Shown in pieces: positions 34,309 to 43,599 of a DNA stretch of 64,000 nucleotides. Made by a program: the position numbers and the translations under genes. The notes beneath the pieces are model-generated. The model did not search any database. It was not told where the DNA came from and was given only the letters and a program-made list of their open reading frames with translations. This stretch comes from Bacteroides luti (lineage in GTDB: Bacteria; Bacteroidota; Bacteroidia; Bacteroidales; Bacteroidaceae). Each line of letters opens with the position of its first letter. Position 1 is the first letter of the stretch. The stretch covers positions 1-64,000 of the forward strand of contig NZ_FQTV01000009.1 in NCBI RefSeq assembly GCF_900128905.1. The letters run 5' to 3'.

Positions 34309-34902
34309 ATGGAACTTAGTGAACTACAAAGTTTATGGATTGAAAACGATAAAAAAATATCAGATAGTATTCGTTTGAATAAAGAGATACTAAGAAGAAT
34401 GTTGATGTCAAAACCTGAAAAGCGATTTAACTGGATTAAAATTAAGGCTGAAATCAGTCTATTTTCCCCGATAATTCTTTTTTTGGTTTTATTAGTTACG
34501 GACATTCAATTTCGTTTAACCGCTAATTTTTATATTGGCCTTGGTTTGTTTGCAATGATATATGTAACTAATTATGTTTGGGGTATAAGATATTTCTTAT
34601 TGATTCGTAAAATTGATTTTTCCGGAGCCATCTTATCTCTAAAAAAAGAGATTGCAGAACTGGAAAAATACAAGATTAAAATAACGCGAATAAGTTACAT
34701 GCTTATGCCTTTTGCAATATTGGGGATCTTTCTTATGCTTATTCAGAAGCCAATATATACTGCAGAATCAATTGTGATGCTGGCATTGATTGTGCTTGTT
34801 TATATTTCATCGATTTATTATACTTTCAAATACTCAATTTACGAGCGGTTTAGAAAGCTTAATAAAGAAATAGCTGAGATCGAAGAATTAGAAAAAGAAT
34901 AA
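34309..34902 (+). CDS. Four-TM membrane protein, likely anti-sigma partner
   Basis: A 197-residue protein with a charged N-terminal 45 residues (MELSELQSLWIENDKKISD), two hydrophobic hairpins (about 48-66 and 73-93, then 127-145 and 150-170) and coiled-coil stretches (SLKKEIAELEKY, and KLNKEIAEIEELEKE at the end). It starts 5 bp after the sigma factor gene. A soluble N-terminus facing the cytoplasm and membrane anchoring fit a membrane-bound anti-sigma factor that holds the sigma until a signal arrives. No zinc-binding ASD motif is visible, so this call rests on gene order. Confidence 0.72.
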   Translation: MELSELQSLWIENDKKISDSIRLNKEILRRMLMSKPEKRFNWIKIKAEISLFSPIILFLVLLVTDIQFRLTANFYIGLGLFAMIYVTNYVWGIRYFLLIRKIDFSGAILSLKKEIAELEKYKIKITRISYMLMPFAILGIFLMLIQKPIYTAESIVMLALIVLVYISSIYYTFKYSIYERFRKLNKEIAEIEELEKE

Positions 34903-34920
34903 AAAGAATATAGAAAAGAA

Positions 34921-34955
34921 AGAGCCTTTGCAAACTAAATGTTTGCAAAGGCTCT
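34921..34955. terminator. Strong terminator between the sigma operon and alaS
   Basis: AGAGCCTTTGCAAAC and GTTTGCAAAGGCTCT form a perfect 15-bp stem with loop TAAAT. On the minus strand a T-rich run (TTCTTTTCTATATTC) follows, so it mainly serves alaS, whose stop is 37 bp away; it may also stop the sigma operon. Confidence 0.85.
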
Positions 34956-34991
34956 AGGGTATAATTTTAATGATAAACGAAAATCAGTTAT

Positions 34992-37610
34992 TTACAAACC
35001 GGCAAGTTCCACGATCTTATCAACAGCTGCGTTAAGACCATCTTTGTTCTTACCACCGGCAGTTGCAAAGTGTGCCTGGCCACCGCCGCCACCTTGAATT
35101 AATTTGGCAGCTTCTTTAACCAGTTTGCCTGCGTTTAATCCGCCATTAACCAGGTTGTCAGAAATCATCACGGTAAGCATTGGTTTATCTTCATCTTCAG
35201 TTCCGGCTACAAAAAGCAAGTTTTCAGTAATCTCACCACGTAATTGGAAAGCAATATTCTTAGCAGCTTCAGCTGGTAGCGGAGTAACAAATCTGATTAA
35301 CTTCACTCCGTTGATTTCTTGTACGTTTTGGAGCAATCTTTCTTTGATGCTAGCTTGTCTTTCTTTCATGAAATCGTCCACTTGCTTCTTTAATCCAGAA
35401 TTTTCTTCAATGAATTTGCGGATTGCTACACCTAAATCAGGAACATTATTGAATAAAGCTCTCATATCATTCAGTGTATCTTGTACATTATCCATCAACT
35501 CTTCTACCTTGGCACCTGTATAAGCTTCAATTCTTCTAACTCCGGCAGCAACCGAACTTTCAGAAATGATTTTTACCATACCAATGTTTCCGGTAGCAGC
35601 CACGTGTGTACCACCACAGAACTCAACAGATGAGCCAAAGGCAATAACACGAACTTCATCGCCGTACTTTTCACCGAACAATGCAATTGCACCTAGTTCT
35701 TTTGCATCGGCAATAGGAATATTTCTATATTCTTTCAAAGGAATATTCTGGCGGATTCTTGCATTTACCAGGTGTTCTACCTGACGAATTTCTTCGTCGG
35801 TTACTTTCTGGAAGTGAGAGAAGTCGAAACGTAAAGAGTCTGGTGAAACCAAAGAACCCTTTTGCTCAACATGTTCTCCAAGAACCTCGCGCAAAGCCTG
35901 GTCGATAAGGTGAGTAGCAGAGTGGTTTGCTGCACAGGCAGCTCTCTTATCTGTATCAACACAAGCCATCATAGGAGCTTCCATATTCTTTGGAAGTTGT
36001 TTGGTAATATGAACGGCCAGATTGTTTTCTTTTTTAGTTGCAATAACTTCAATAGTTTCGAACTCACTAACGATAACACCTGTATCGCCCACTTGGCCAC
36101 CGCTTTCTGCGTAGAAAGGAGTGTGATCAAGAACAAGCTGATAAAGAGTCTGGTTCTTTTGTTTAATCTGGCGGTAACGAAGAATTTCTACTTCGTATTC
36201 AGTATAATCGTAACCTACGAAATCAGAAGAACCTTCTTTCAGAGTAATCCAGTCGCCTGTTTCAATAGCAGCAGCGTTACGTGCACGCTCTTTTTGTTTC
36301 TGCATTTCAGCGTTGAATCCTTCAAGATCAACAGTCAATCCGTTTTCTCTCAGAATAAGTTCGGTAAGGTCTAATGGGAAACCGAAAGTGTCATATAGAG
36401 TAAATGCATCTTTACCTTCAATGCTGTTCTTTCCTGCAGCTTTAACATCGGCAATTGCCTTGTCGAGCATGCGGATACCGGTTTCAAGTGTGCGAAGGAA
36501 TGATTCTTCTTCTTCCTTGATAACTTTTCCTATCAGCTCTTTCTGAGCAATCAATTCAGAATAAGCGTCACCCATATTGTCGATAAGCACAGGAAGTAAC
36601 TTATACATGAAGGCTGATTTCTGACATAAGAAAGTATATCCGTAACGAACGGCGCGGCGCAGAATTCTTCTGATTACGTATCCGGCTTTTGCGTTCGATG
36701 GCAATTGTCCGTCGGTAATAGAGAAAGCAATAGTACGGATATGGTCGGCAATAACACGCATTGCAATATCGTTTTGTGCATCGGCACCATATTCAGTTCC
36801 CGCCATTTTAGCAATTTCCTTCAAGATAGGTTGGAATACATCAGTATCGTAATTTGATGTTTTTCCCTGAAGAGCCATACAAAGACGCTCAAAGCCCATA
36901 CCTGTATCGATAACTTTTGCTGGAAGTCCTTCCAGACTGCCGTCAGCCTTGCGGTTGAACTGCATAAACACAAGGTTCCATATTTCGATAACCTGTGGGT
37001 GAGACTGATTTACCAGTGAAAGACCACTAACGGCTTTCCGTTCTTCTTCAGAACGTAAGTCAATGTGGATTTCGGAACAAGGACCGCAAGGACCTGTATC
37101 GCCCATTTCCCAGAAGTTATCGTGACGGTTTCCGTTTATAATACGATCTTCTGGTAAGAATTGTCCCCAGATAGCAGCTGCTTCGTTGTCGCGTTCCAAT
37201 CCTTCGGCAGGATTTCCTTCAAAGACTGTGGCATACAAACGGTTTGGATCGAGTTTTAAAACTGTTACCAGGTATTCCCATGCCCATTCAATAGCTTCTT
37301 TCTTAAAGTAATCGCCAAAAGACCAGTTACCCAACATCTCAAACATGGTGTGGTGATATGTATCGTGACCAACTTCTTCAAGGTCATTGTGCTTACCACT
37401 CACGCGTAAACATTTTTGTGAGTCGGCTACACGGTGATACTTAGCTGGGTGGTTACCCAAAATAATGTCTTTAAACTGATTCATCCCGGCATTGGTAAAC
37501 ATCAATGTAGGGTCATCTTTAATTACCATTGGGGCTGAAGGTACAATCTGGTGCCCTTTGGATTCGAAAAAAGTTTTAAATGATTCTCTGATTTCTTTTG
37601 CTGTCAACAT
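34992..37610 (-). CDS. alaS: Alanyl-tRNA synthetase
   Basis: Class II synthetase of 872 residues that charges tRNA-Ala. I start at the ATG at 37610 ([15 protein letters not shown]), not the upstream TTG. Motifs: [11 protein letters not shown] and [20 protein letters not shown] in the aminoacylation core, [11 protein letters not shown], the editing-site histidines in [11 protein letters not shown], and [13 protein letters not shown], then the C-terminal C-Ala domain ending [15 protein letters not shown]. Length is normal. It is monocistronic, closed by the hairpin at 34921-34955. A minus-strand TATCTTTG lies about 45 bp upstream of the start. Confidence 0.98.
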   Translation of the reverse strand: MLTAKEIRESFKTFFESKGHQIVPSAPMVIKDDPTLMFTNAGMNQFKDIILGNHPAKYHRVADSQKCLRVSGKHNDLEEVGHDTYHHTMFEMLGNWSFGDYFKKEAIEWAWEYLVTVLKLDPNRLYATVFEGNPAEGLERDNEAAAIWGQFLPEDRIINGNRHDNFWEMGDTGPCGPCSEIHIDLRSEEERKAVSGLSLVNQSHPQVIEIWNLVFMQFNRKADGSLEGLPAKVIDTGMGFERLCMALQGKTSNYDTDVFQPILKEIAKMAGTEYGADAQNDIAMRVIADHIRTIAFSITDGQLPSNAKAGYVIRRILRRAVRYGYTFLCQKSAFMYKLLPVLIDNMGDAYSELIAQKELIGKVIKEEEESFLRTLETGIRMLDKAIADVKAAGKNSIEGKDAFTLYDTFGFPLDLTELILRENGLTVDLEGFNAEMQKQKERARNAAAIETGDWITLKEGSSDFVGYDYTEYEVEILRYRQIKQKNQTLYQLVLDHTPFYAESGGQVGDTGVIVSEFETIEVIATKKENNLAVHITKQLPKNMEAPMMACVDTDKRAACAANHSATHLIDQALREVLGEHVEQKGSLVSPDSLRFDFSHFQKVTDEEIRQVEHLVNARIRQNIPLKEYRNIPIADAKELGAIALFGEKYGDEVRVIAFGSSVEFCGGTHVAATGNIGMVKIISESSVAAGVRRIEAYTGAKVEELMDNVQDTLNDMRALFNNVPDLGVAIRKFIEENSGLKKQVDDFMKERQASIKERLLQNVQEINGVKLIRFVTPLPAEAAKNIAFQLRGEITENLLFVAGTEDEDKPMLTVMISDNLVNGGLNAGKLVKEAAKLIQGGGGGQAHFATAGGKNKDGLNAAVDKIVELAGL

Positions 37611-37651
37611 AAGCAATTATATAGTTATCAAGTTAATATTCCGAAAAATGA

Positions 37652-37682
37652 TTTGCAAAGATAGCTCGTTTTATTATTTTTG
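37652..37682 (+). promoter_or_regulatory. Consensus promoter reading toward the 26-codon ORF and merR
   Basis: TTTG (37652-37655), a 19-bp spacer and TATTTTTG (37675-37682) match the Bacteroidetes consensus fully. Transcription should start near 37686-37690, about 20 bases before the ATG of the tiny ORF at 37708. A minus-strand TATCTTTG overlaps it and may serve alaS, so the two promoters interleave. Confidence 0.75.
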
Positions 37683-37707
37683 TACCTATTATTGCGCAAA
37701 AATATTG

Positions 37708-37788
37708 ATGGCTGGTCCATTAAAAACTTATAAAAGATGGAAAGATGTGCACAACTTAAAGCATTATGGCCCTACAATTGTTGCCTGA
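37708..37788 (+). CDS. Possible 26-residue small protein
   Basis: An ATG-to-TGA frame of 26 codons (MAGPLKTYKRWKDVHNLK and eight more residues) lies about 20 bases after the predicted start site of a consensus promoter and 98 bp before merR. It is basic and has no membrane segment. It could be a real small protein, a leader peptide for merR, or the remnant of a lost gene. There is no Shine-Dalgarno, which is common in this phylum. The only support is the promoter placement and the protein-like composition. Confidence 0.35.
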   Translation: MAGPLKTYKRWKDVHNLKHYGPTIVA

Positions 37789-37886
37789 ATAAAGAATCTC
37801 TTCCATACTTTTGCTGGCTTTTAGCTATTTCTATTAGATGTGATCTCGGGTTTGTTTTTAATAAATAATGGATAAAATTAGATATT

Positions 37887-38231
37887 ATGGCTTATAATCC
37901 TAATAAAGATTTGAAATTGTATTACTCCATTGGTGAGGTTGCGGAGATGTTTAACGTAAACGAATCTTTGTTGCGTTTTTGGGAAAAGGAGTTCCCGGTT
38001 ATTAAACCAAAAAAGAACGCTAAAGGTACCCGACAATACAGAAAAGAAGATCTGGAAAATATTAGGTTGATCTATCATTTGGTTAAAGAAAAAGGAATGA
38101 CTCTTCCCGGGGCCCGGCAGAAACTAAAAGATAATAAAGAGCAGACTATTAAAACGTTTGAAGTAGTTACCCGTTTAAATCAGATTAAAGAAGAACTACT
38201 AAATATTAAAAAGGAGTTGGATGAGTCTTAA
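37887..38231 (+). CDS. MerR family transcriptional regulator
   Basis: A 114-residue regulator. The winged helix-turn-helix is LYYSIGEVAEMFNVNESLLRF (about residues 10-30), followed by WEKEFPVIKPKKNAKGTRQYRKEDLENIRLI, the standard MerR wing and second helix. The C-terminal part is a short dimerisation coiled coil (NQIKEELLNIKKELDES) with no effector-binding cysteines or domain, so the signal is unknown. The family member beside alaS and rel is common in Bacteroidetes. Its stop codon lies in the loop of a strong terminator hairpin. Confidence 0.92.
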   Translation: MAYNPNKDLKLYYSIGEVAEMFNVNESLLRFWEKEFPVIKPKKNAKGTRQYRKEDLENIRLIYHLVKEKGMTLPGARQKLKDNKEQTIKTFEVVTRLNQIKEELLNIKKELDES

Positions 38232-38250
38232 TGACTCTTCAACTCCTTTT
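38209..38250. terminator. Bidirectional terminator of merR and rel
   Basis: AAAAGGAGTTG (38209-38219) and CAACTCCTTTT (38240-38250) form a perfect 11-bp stem, with an inner GAGTC/GACTC stem. T runs follow on both strands. The merR stop codon (38229-38231) is inside the loop. Confidence 0.85.
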
Positions 38251-38275
38251 TAATTCTAATACTATAAATGGGTAT

Positions 38276-40519
38276 TTATTCTTCTATACGCTTAACCTCT
38301 TTTACATCCTTAATCTTACGTAGATTATCGCAGATAGTTTTCACGTCGTCAACGTCATGTACGAACAATTTTATTCTTCCTTCAAAGATTCCATCATTAG
38401 CTTCTATATTAACTCTTTGAATATTTACATTTAGCTGTCGTGAAATAACTTCAGTTACCTGATTAAGCAGGCCAACAGAATCGAAGCCTTTTACATAAAG
38501 GAATATTGGGAAGTATAGAGTTTTGTGAGTGTCCCAGTTTGCAGCAATTATACGATTGCCAAAACTGCTTTTAAGTTTATTGGCTATAGGGCATTGACGC
38601 TTATGAATAATGATATCGTTATTTTCGTCCATATATCCAAGTACGTCATCTCCCGGAATAGGTTTACAGCATCCAGCTATTTTATAGCTTTTTTGTATAG
38701 TATCCTCTGTAAGCGTTAAGATTTTCTTTTTGTCTATCGCCTCAATAGGCTGTTTTTCTTCCGGTTTCTCTTTCTGATCTTTGCTTGTTCCGAAAGAGAA
38801 TTTTAAGTATTTCTTCCAGTTTGTACTTTGTTTTTCATTCAGAACATTCTTGTCTGCTTCACCTAAAACAAAAACATTATTTCCAAGATTGGCCAGAAAT
38901 TCTTCTTTGTTGGCAGAGTTGTGCAGTTTACACAGTTTATCAATATTTGCTGATTCAGGACGAATCTCTTCATTCTTGAAGAACTCTAGCATTATAGCTT
39001 CGCCATCTTTCTGAGCATTCCTCTGCTCTTTCTTAAGAATCGCCGATATTTTAGCTTTTGCCTTGGCTGTTGTTACAAAAGTCTCCCATTCAGGTTTAAC
39101 CTTCTGCGAACGCGATGTGAGGATTTCTACCTGGTCTCCGCTTTCCAGCTTATGGCTCAGTGGAACTAGCTTATGATTTACTTTTGCTCCGATACAGTGA
39201 CTACCAAGATAGGTATGTATTGAAAAGGCAAAATCAAGCGCTGTGGAGTTTTGAGGCATTGTTTTAATTTCTCCTTTAGGAGTGAACACGAATATCTCAG
39301 AAGCAAATAGATTCAGCTTAATAGTATCAAGAAAATCAATGGCATCAGGTTGTGGATCGTCAAGAATCTCTTTGATTGTTCCGAGCCATTTTTCCAATTC
39401 GCCTTCATCTTCACTTCCGCCTCCTTCTTTGTATTTCCAGTGAGCTGCGAACCCTTGTTCGGCAACTTCATTCATCCGGTCGCTTCGAATTTGTACTTCA
39501 ATCCACTGCCCGTTGCTTCCCATGAGGGTAACGTGAAGTGCCTGATAGCCATTAGCTTTAGGATGGCTTACCCAATCTCTTAGTCGGTCGGGGTGAGGTC
39601 TGTATATTTTGGAGATAGAGACATAAATATTAAAGCATTCATTAAGCTCTTCCTCTTCATTCTTCGGAGTGAAAATAATGCGGACAGCAAGCAAATCATA
39701 GATTTCTTCAAAAGGGAGATGCTTGGTTTGCATTTTATTCCAGATGGAATAAATAGATTTAACTCTCGCAATAATCTCATATTTCAGTCCCATTTTGTCC
39801 AATTGAGCACGGATGGGAGCTGTGAAATTCTTGAAAACTTCGTCACGATGAGCTTCTGTAGCCTTAAGTTTTCCTTGTATTTCGTTATAAATTTCCGGAT
39901 GTTCGTACTTAAAACTGAGGTTCTCCAGTTCAGTCTTTATTTTATTTAGCCCCAATCGGTTTGCCAGTGGAGCATAAATATATAACGTTTCTCCGGTAAT
40001 TTTATATTGCTTGTTGGGAGGCTGAGATCCCAATGTTCGCATGTTATGAAGACGGTCTGCAATTTTTATAAGAATAACACGGATATCGTCAGACATAGTC
40101 AGCAACAATTTCTTGAAGTTTTCTGCCTGAGCGGAAGCATGCTCGCCAAATATACCACCAGATATCTTAGTTAATCCGCTTACAATCTGAGCAATCTTTG
40201 GTCCAAAAATGTTTTCTATATCTTCAACCGTGTAATCTGTATCTTCTACAACGTCATGAAGTAAAGCCGAACAAATGGATGTTGAGCCTAATCCTATTTC
40301 GTTGCAAACAATTCTTGCCACTTCAATAGGGTGCATTATATATGGCTCACCAGATAAACGCTTGATTCCCTTGTGAGCCTGATTAGCAAAATTAAAGGCT
40401 TTCGTGATGATTTCAACACGTTTGCGATGTCTGGTAGCTAGATAATCATTCAAAAGTTCCTGGAACCCTTGTTCAATCATCTCCTCATCAGTTAAATGCT
40501 CGTTTTTATCTATATCCAT
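38276..40519 (-). CDS. rel: Bifunctional (p)ppGpp synthetase/hydrolase (RelA/SpoT family)
   Basis: Stringent-response enzyme of 747 residues. An HD hydrolase domain (about 45-150) holds HDVVEDTDYTVEDI with an intact HD pair, so ppGpp breakdown is likely. The synthetase domain follows (RVKSIYSIWNKMQ, then YDLLAVRIIF and GYQALHVTLMG). Next are the TGS domain (IFVFTPKGEIKTMPQNST) and the C-terminal ACT domain. The active-looking hydrolase fits a single Rel enzyme or SpoT-type. It lies 86 bp after the lytic transglycosylase gene with its own promoter (40548-40578), and ends at the terminator shared with merR. Confidence 0.96.
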   Translation of the reverse strand: MDIDKNEHLTDEEMIEQGFQELLNDYLATRHRKRVEIITKAFNFANQAHKGIKRLSGEPYIMHPIEVARIVCNEIGLGSTSICSALLHDVVEDTDYTVEDIENIFGPKIAQIVSGLTKISGGIFGEHASAQAENFKKLLLTMSDDIRVILIKIADRLHNMRTLGSQPPNKQYKITGETLYIYAPLANRLGLNKIKTELENLSFKYEHPEIYNEIQGKLKATEAHRDEVFKNFTAPIRAQLDKMGLKYEIIARVKSIYSIWNKMQTKHLPFEEIYDLLAVRIIFTPKNEEEELNECFNIYVSISKIYRPHPDRLRDWVSHPKANGYQALHVTLMGSNGQWIEVQIRSDRMNEVAEQGFAAHWKYKEGGGSEDEGELEKWLGTIKEILDDPQPDAIDFLDTIKLNLFASEIFVFTPKGEIKTMPQNSTALDFAFSIHTYLGSHCIGAKVNHKLVPLSHKLESGDQVEILTSRSQKVKPEWETFVTTAKAKAKISAILKKEQRNAQKDGEAIMLEFFKNEEIRPESANIDKLCKLHNSANKEEFLANLGNNVFVLGEADKNVLNEKQSTNWKKYLKFSFGTSKDQKEKPEEKQPIEAIDKKKILTLTEDTIQKSYKIAGCCKPIPGDDVLGYMDENNDIIIHKRQCPIANKLKSSFGNRIIAANWDTHKTLYFPIFLYVKGFDSVGLLNQVTEVISRQLNVNIQRVNIEANDGIFEGRIKLFVHDVDDVKTICDNLRKIKDVKEVKRIEE

Positions 40520-40547
40520 TGTTTATTCTTCTCTTTTGTGGGTCTTG

Positions 40548-40578
40548 CAAAAATAAACAAAATTCCCTAGCTAACAAG
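40548..40578 (-). promoter_or_regulatory. Likely rel promoter
   Basis: On the minus strand CTTG (40575-40578), a 19-bp spacer and TATTTTTG (40548-40555) match the consensus except for the first -33 base. The rel start codon lies 28 bp downstream. Confidence 0.65.
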
Positions 40579-40605
40579 CAATTTAACTAATGAACTATAT
40601 GTTTT

Positions 40606-41901
40606 TTATTTACGGATTTTCAGTTTCTTTCCAGCTCTGATATTAGTGCCTTTCAATCCATTCCATTTTTTAAGTTGTTTTACTGTTACGCCATATTTAT
40701 CTGCTATATCAGAAAGAGTTTGTCCGCTTTTCACTTTATGAGAAGTGATTCTTGCTTTCTTACTATGACGACTGTGCTTTTGAACAACCGGTTTTTCTTC
40801 TGCAACTTCTTCTGTAGGAGAAACTGTTGGTCTGTTGCTAAACAATTCTTCAGCGCGATATGCGTAAATAGTATCTTGTCTGTCAATAAATGTATTGATA
40901 TAGTTTCTGGGAAGACGAAGTGTACATGCTTCTGCATTTCCAGGAATAACATCTATTTTATATTGTGGATTAAGACTTCTTATCTGATCAATGTTCACAC
41001 CACAAATATCTGCAATTTGCTCGAAGTGAAGTTGTTTACTAACTACTACAGTGTCTGTGTTCTGATCAATATCAGCTTCCATTGGACAAATGTTATGATC
41101 ACAATAATATGTCATAACATAATTTGCTGCAATAAAAGCAGGAACATATCCTCTGGTTTCTTGTGGTAGGTAATTGTAAATAGCCCAGTAATCTCTTGCT
41201 CCGTTTGCACGTCTGATTGCTTTGTTTATATTTCCGGCTCCACAATTGTAAGCAGCAATAACAAGATTCCAGTCTTTGTATATTGTATATAAGTCTTTCA
41301 GATATCGTGCTGCTGCCCAGCTAGCTTTGATTGGGTCTCTACGCTCGTCAATAATACTATTGGTCTCTAATCCATATAGCTTTCCTGTTCCAATCATAAA
41401 TTGCCAAAGTCCGGCTGCACCAACAGGTGAAACAGCCTTAGGATTAAGAGCCGATTCAATGATAGGAAGGTATTTCAATTCCTGAGGAATATTATATGCG
41501 TCGAGCGCTTCTTCAAAAATTGGCATATAAAAGTTTGATGCTCCAAGCATATAAGAAACCTGCTTACGAAGTTTACCGGAGTACATTTCAATGAATTTCC
41601 GTACAACATCGTTATAAGTTAATTCCATAACAGCAGGAATGCGAGATAATCTGTCTATATATACAGAGTCCGGGAATGTAGGATTCTCATCCTTTGTCAG
41701 GCAGTCATTGCTCAATGATAGAGAGTTCTTTGAATGCCATTCATTAAGTAAACTATCTACATCGTATGTCATGCTTTGAGGTAAACCTATTGTCTCTTCG
41801 CGAGTAGTTCCGTTTTGGTGGACTGTCACGTTGATACTTTGAGCATTTACCGATGTATAACTTACAAATAGGATAGAAAGGATTAGGAAAAATTTCTTCA
41901 T
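40606..41901 (-). CDS. Membrane-bound lytic transglycosylase-like protein with LysM domain
   Basis: A 431-residue exported protein with signal peptide (MKKFFLILSILFVSYTSVNA). The SLT/goose-lysozyme-like domain holds the catalytic glutamate E149 in LPIIESALNPKAVSPVGAAG, then LWQFMIGTGKLYGL and AAYNCGAGNINKAI, the MltD pattern. One LysM peptidoglycan-binding motif closes it (HKVKSGQTLSDIADKYGV to the end). It should cleave glycan strands in the periplasm. E. coli MltD has two LysM repeats; this has one clear one. It lies 9 bp after the DUF5683 gene in the parAB cluster. Confidence 0.93.
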   Translation of the reverse strand: MKKFFLILSILFVSYTSVNAQSINVTVHQNGTTREETIGLPQSMTYDVDSLLNEWHSKNSLSLSNDCLTKDENPTFPDSVYIDRLSRIPAVMELTYNDVVRKFIEMYSGKLRKQVSYMLGASNFYMPIFEEALDAYNIPQELKYLPIIESALNPKAVSPVGAAGLWQFMIGTGKLYGLETNSIIDERRDPIKASWAAARYLKDLYTIYKDWNLVIAAYNCGAGNINKAIRRANGARDYWAIYNYLPQETRGYVPAFIAANYVMTYYCDHNICPMEADIDQNTDTVVVSKQLHFEQIADICGVNIDQIRSLNPQYKIDVIPGNAEACTLRLPRNYINTFIDRQDTIYAYRAEELFSNRPTVSPTEEVAEEKPVVQKHSRHSKKARITSHKVKSGQTLSDIADKYGVTVKQLKKWNGLKGTNIRAGKKLKIRK

Positions 41902-41910
41902 GTCTTTTTT

Positions 41911-42753
41911 TTAGAATTTAATACTGCATTGCACACCGAGAGTGTTTTTTGCTGAGTGATTATTGTTTATCACTGTCGGGTTGATTTGTAAACCGATGTC
42001 AGGTGTTATATCAAAGTTAGATAACTCTGCATCCACATAAGCATCTATAATAGAAACTAAATACACTCCGATAAAGGCAAATATACTTAAGTCTCGGTAT
42101 CTTCTATAGGAATCTTTTTTATTCTTAAAGACTGTTTTAAGCCAATCCTTTTTTGCTTCAACATCATAGCCTGGAGAAAGAAAATTCAGATAACTGGTTG
42201 TCTTGTCATCATTGTCCATTATGTCTTGATAGGCTTGTGAATAATCTTTATAGTATTTATTATTCCAGCTTAAAGCATATGTACAAGCAACAAATCCTCC
42301 ATAGATAATGGGCAGCTTCCAGTATTTACGGTTATATATTTGTCCTCCGCCGGGAAATACAGCCGCTAACCAGGTTGCTTTTGTTGAATTAGGTATAAAT
42401 AATGGCTTTTTTAGAACTGACATGGAATCAGTTGACATCTGAGATTGATCTAACTTTAAAGGAGAATTAATATCAGATATGTTCTTTTTGTTTATCAGTT
42501 CAAGGCTGTCAGCAGTTGAAATATCTTTTTTAGGAGAACTAACATCTTGCCGATGTTTTCTGGCCTGAGGAATATTTATGGTGCTGTCTGCCTTAGTAAT
42601 AGTCTGTTGTGCATACAGATCAATCCCTGTTACCTGAATTGCACAGAGTAACAGGGTTATAAGTATACGGTATGTCAATTTATTAACTGTCAATTGTTTA
42701 TTTATTCTTAATGCTATCGAAGATTTCCATGATTCTTTCAAGGTCTTCTTCAT
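41911..42753 (-). CDS. DUF5683 domain protein
   Basis: A 280-residue protein from the ATG at 42753, which overlaps parB by 56 bp; in-frame TTG codons near 42680-42695 would remove most of the overlap and leave a tidier signal sequence (LTYRILITLLLCAIQVTG). After a low-complexity linker comes the conserved part: KPLFIPNSTKATWLAAVFPGGGQ, then YNRKYWKLPIIYGGF, typical of DUF5683, with further hydrophobic spans. It is probably an envelope protein. The family often sits between parB and a lytic transglycosylase in Bacteroidales. Role unknown. Confidence 0.82.
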   Translation of the reverse strand: MKKTLKESWKSSIALRINKQLTVNKLTYRILITLLLCAIQVTGIDLYAQQTITKADSTINIPQARKHRQDVSSPKKDISTADSLELINKKNISDINSPLKLDQSQMSTDSMSVLKKPLFIPNSTKATWLAAVFPGGGQIYNRKYWKLPIIYGGFVACTYALSWNNKYYKDYSQAYQDIMDNDDKTTSYLNFLSPGYDVEAKKDWLKTVFKNKKDSYRRYRDLSIFAFIGVYLVSIIDAYVDAELSNFDITPDIGLQINPTVINNNHSAKNTLGVQCSIKF

Positions 42754-43591
42754 TACTAAATGGAATGCTAATCTTGCCTTTACCTTTGGCTGTACAAGAT
42801 AGTTGTACTTTTGCGTTGAAGAATCCTGATAGATGTTTTTTCAGGATATTATACTCTTCAGGCAATTTATTACCTTTAGTTGCTAAGGTTTTCTTTCCGC
42901 TTTTTATCGTTTCTCCTTGATTAAGTGCCTTTACAATTTCTTCAACTTTACGAACTGAATAAGAATGCTGAAGAATTTCTTCATAAACTTTAACTTGAAG
43001 TTTTGGATCATTAAGGGTAATCAAAGCCCTTGCATGTCCCATATCAATAGTCTTGTTTTGTAAAGCCACCTGTATTTGAGCAGGAAGTTTTAATAGACGA
43101 AGATAGTTGGCTATAGTAGTTCTCTTTTTACCAACACGCTCACTGAGTCTTTCCTGAGTCAAATTGTATTGTTCAATTAAGTGCTGATAAGCAAGTGCTA
43201 TCTCAAGAGAATTCAAGTCTTCTCTTTGAATATTCTCAATCAGAGCCATTTCCATTACATTCTCATCATCCGCTGTACGGATGTATGCTGTGATTGTTTG
43301 AAGTCCGGCTAACTGAGAAGCTCTGTATCGACGCTCACCAGCAATAATCTGATAAGAATCATCTGATATTTTTCTCAGTGTTATTGGTTGAATAATACCA
43401 ATTTCTTTAATAGAGTCTGCCAGCTCTTCAAGAGCTGTCTGGTCAAATTCGCGACGTGGTTGAGATGGATTGACCGATATTTTGGATAATTCTATTTCAT
43501 TAATGGAAGATGAGCCTTCAGTCTTTACTTCATCCATTGAAATCAAGGCATCTAATCCTCTTCCTAAAGCAAATTTTTTGTGTACTGCCAT
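42698..43591 (-). CDS. parB: Chromosome-partitioning protein ParB
   Basis: ParB of 297 residues. The N-terminal CTP-binding ParB/Srx domain is seen in INPSQPRR-like VNPSQPRREFD, GIIQPITLR and the GERRYRAS motif; a helix-turn-helix follows (LTQERLSERVGKKRTTIANYLR) and then the C-terminal dimerisation region. It binds parS and spreads as a CTP-dependent clamp. The gene lies 8 bp after parA. I found no convincing parS palindrome in the window, so the site must be elsewhere. Confidence 0.96.
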   Translation of the reverse strand: MAVHKKFALGRGLDALISMDEVKTEGSSSINEIELSKISVNPSQPRREFDQTALEELADSIKEIGIIQPITLRKISDDSYQIIAGERRYRASQLAGLQTITAYIRTADDENVMEMALIENIQREDLNSLEIALAYQHLIEQYNLTQERLSERVGKKRTTIANYLRLLKLPAQIQVALQNKTIDMGHARALITLNDPKLQVKVYEEILQHSYSVRKVEEIVKALNQGETIKSGKKTLATKGNKLPEEYNILKKHLSGFFNAKVQLSCTAKGKGKISIPFSNEEDLERIMEIFDSIKNK

Positions 43592-43599
43592 GTCTTATC

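Noticed and set aside
37492..37707. 98-codon frame opposite the start of alaS
   Set aside because: Its first two thirds overlap alaS in antisense and cross the promoter region; only the final 26 codons from 37708 have independent support.
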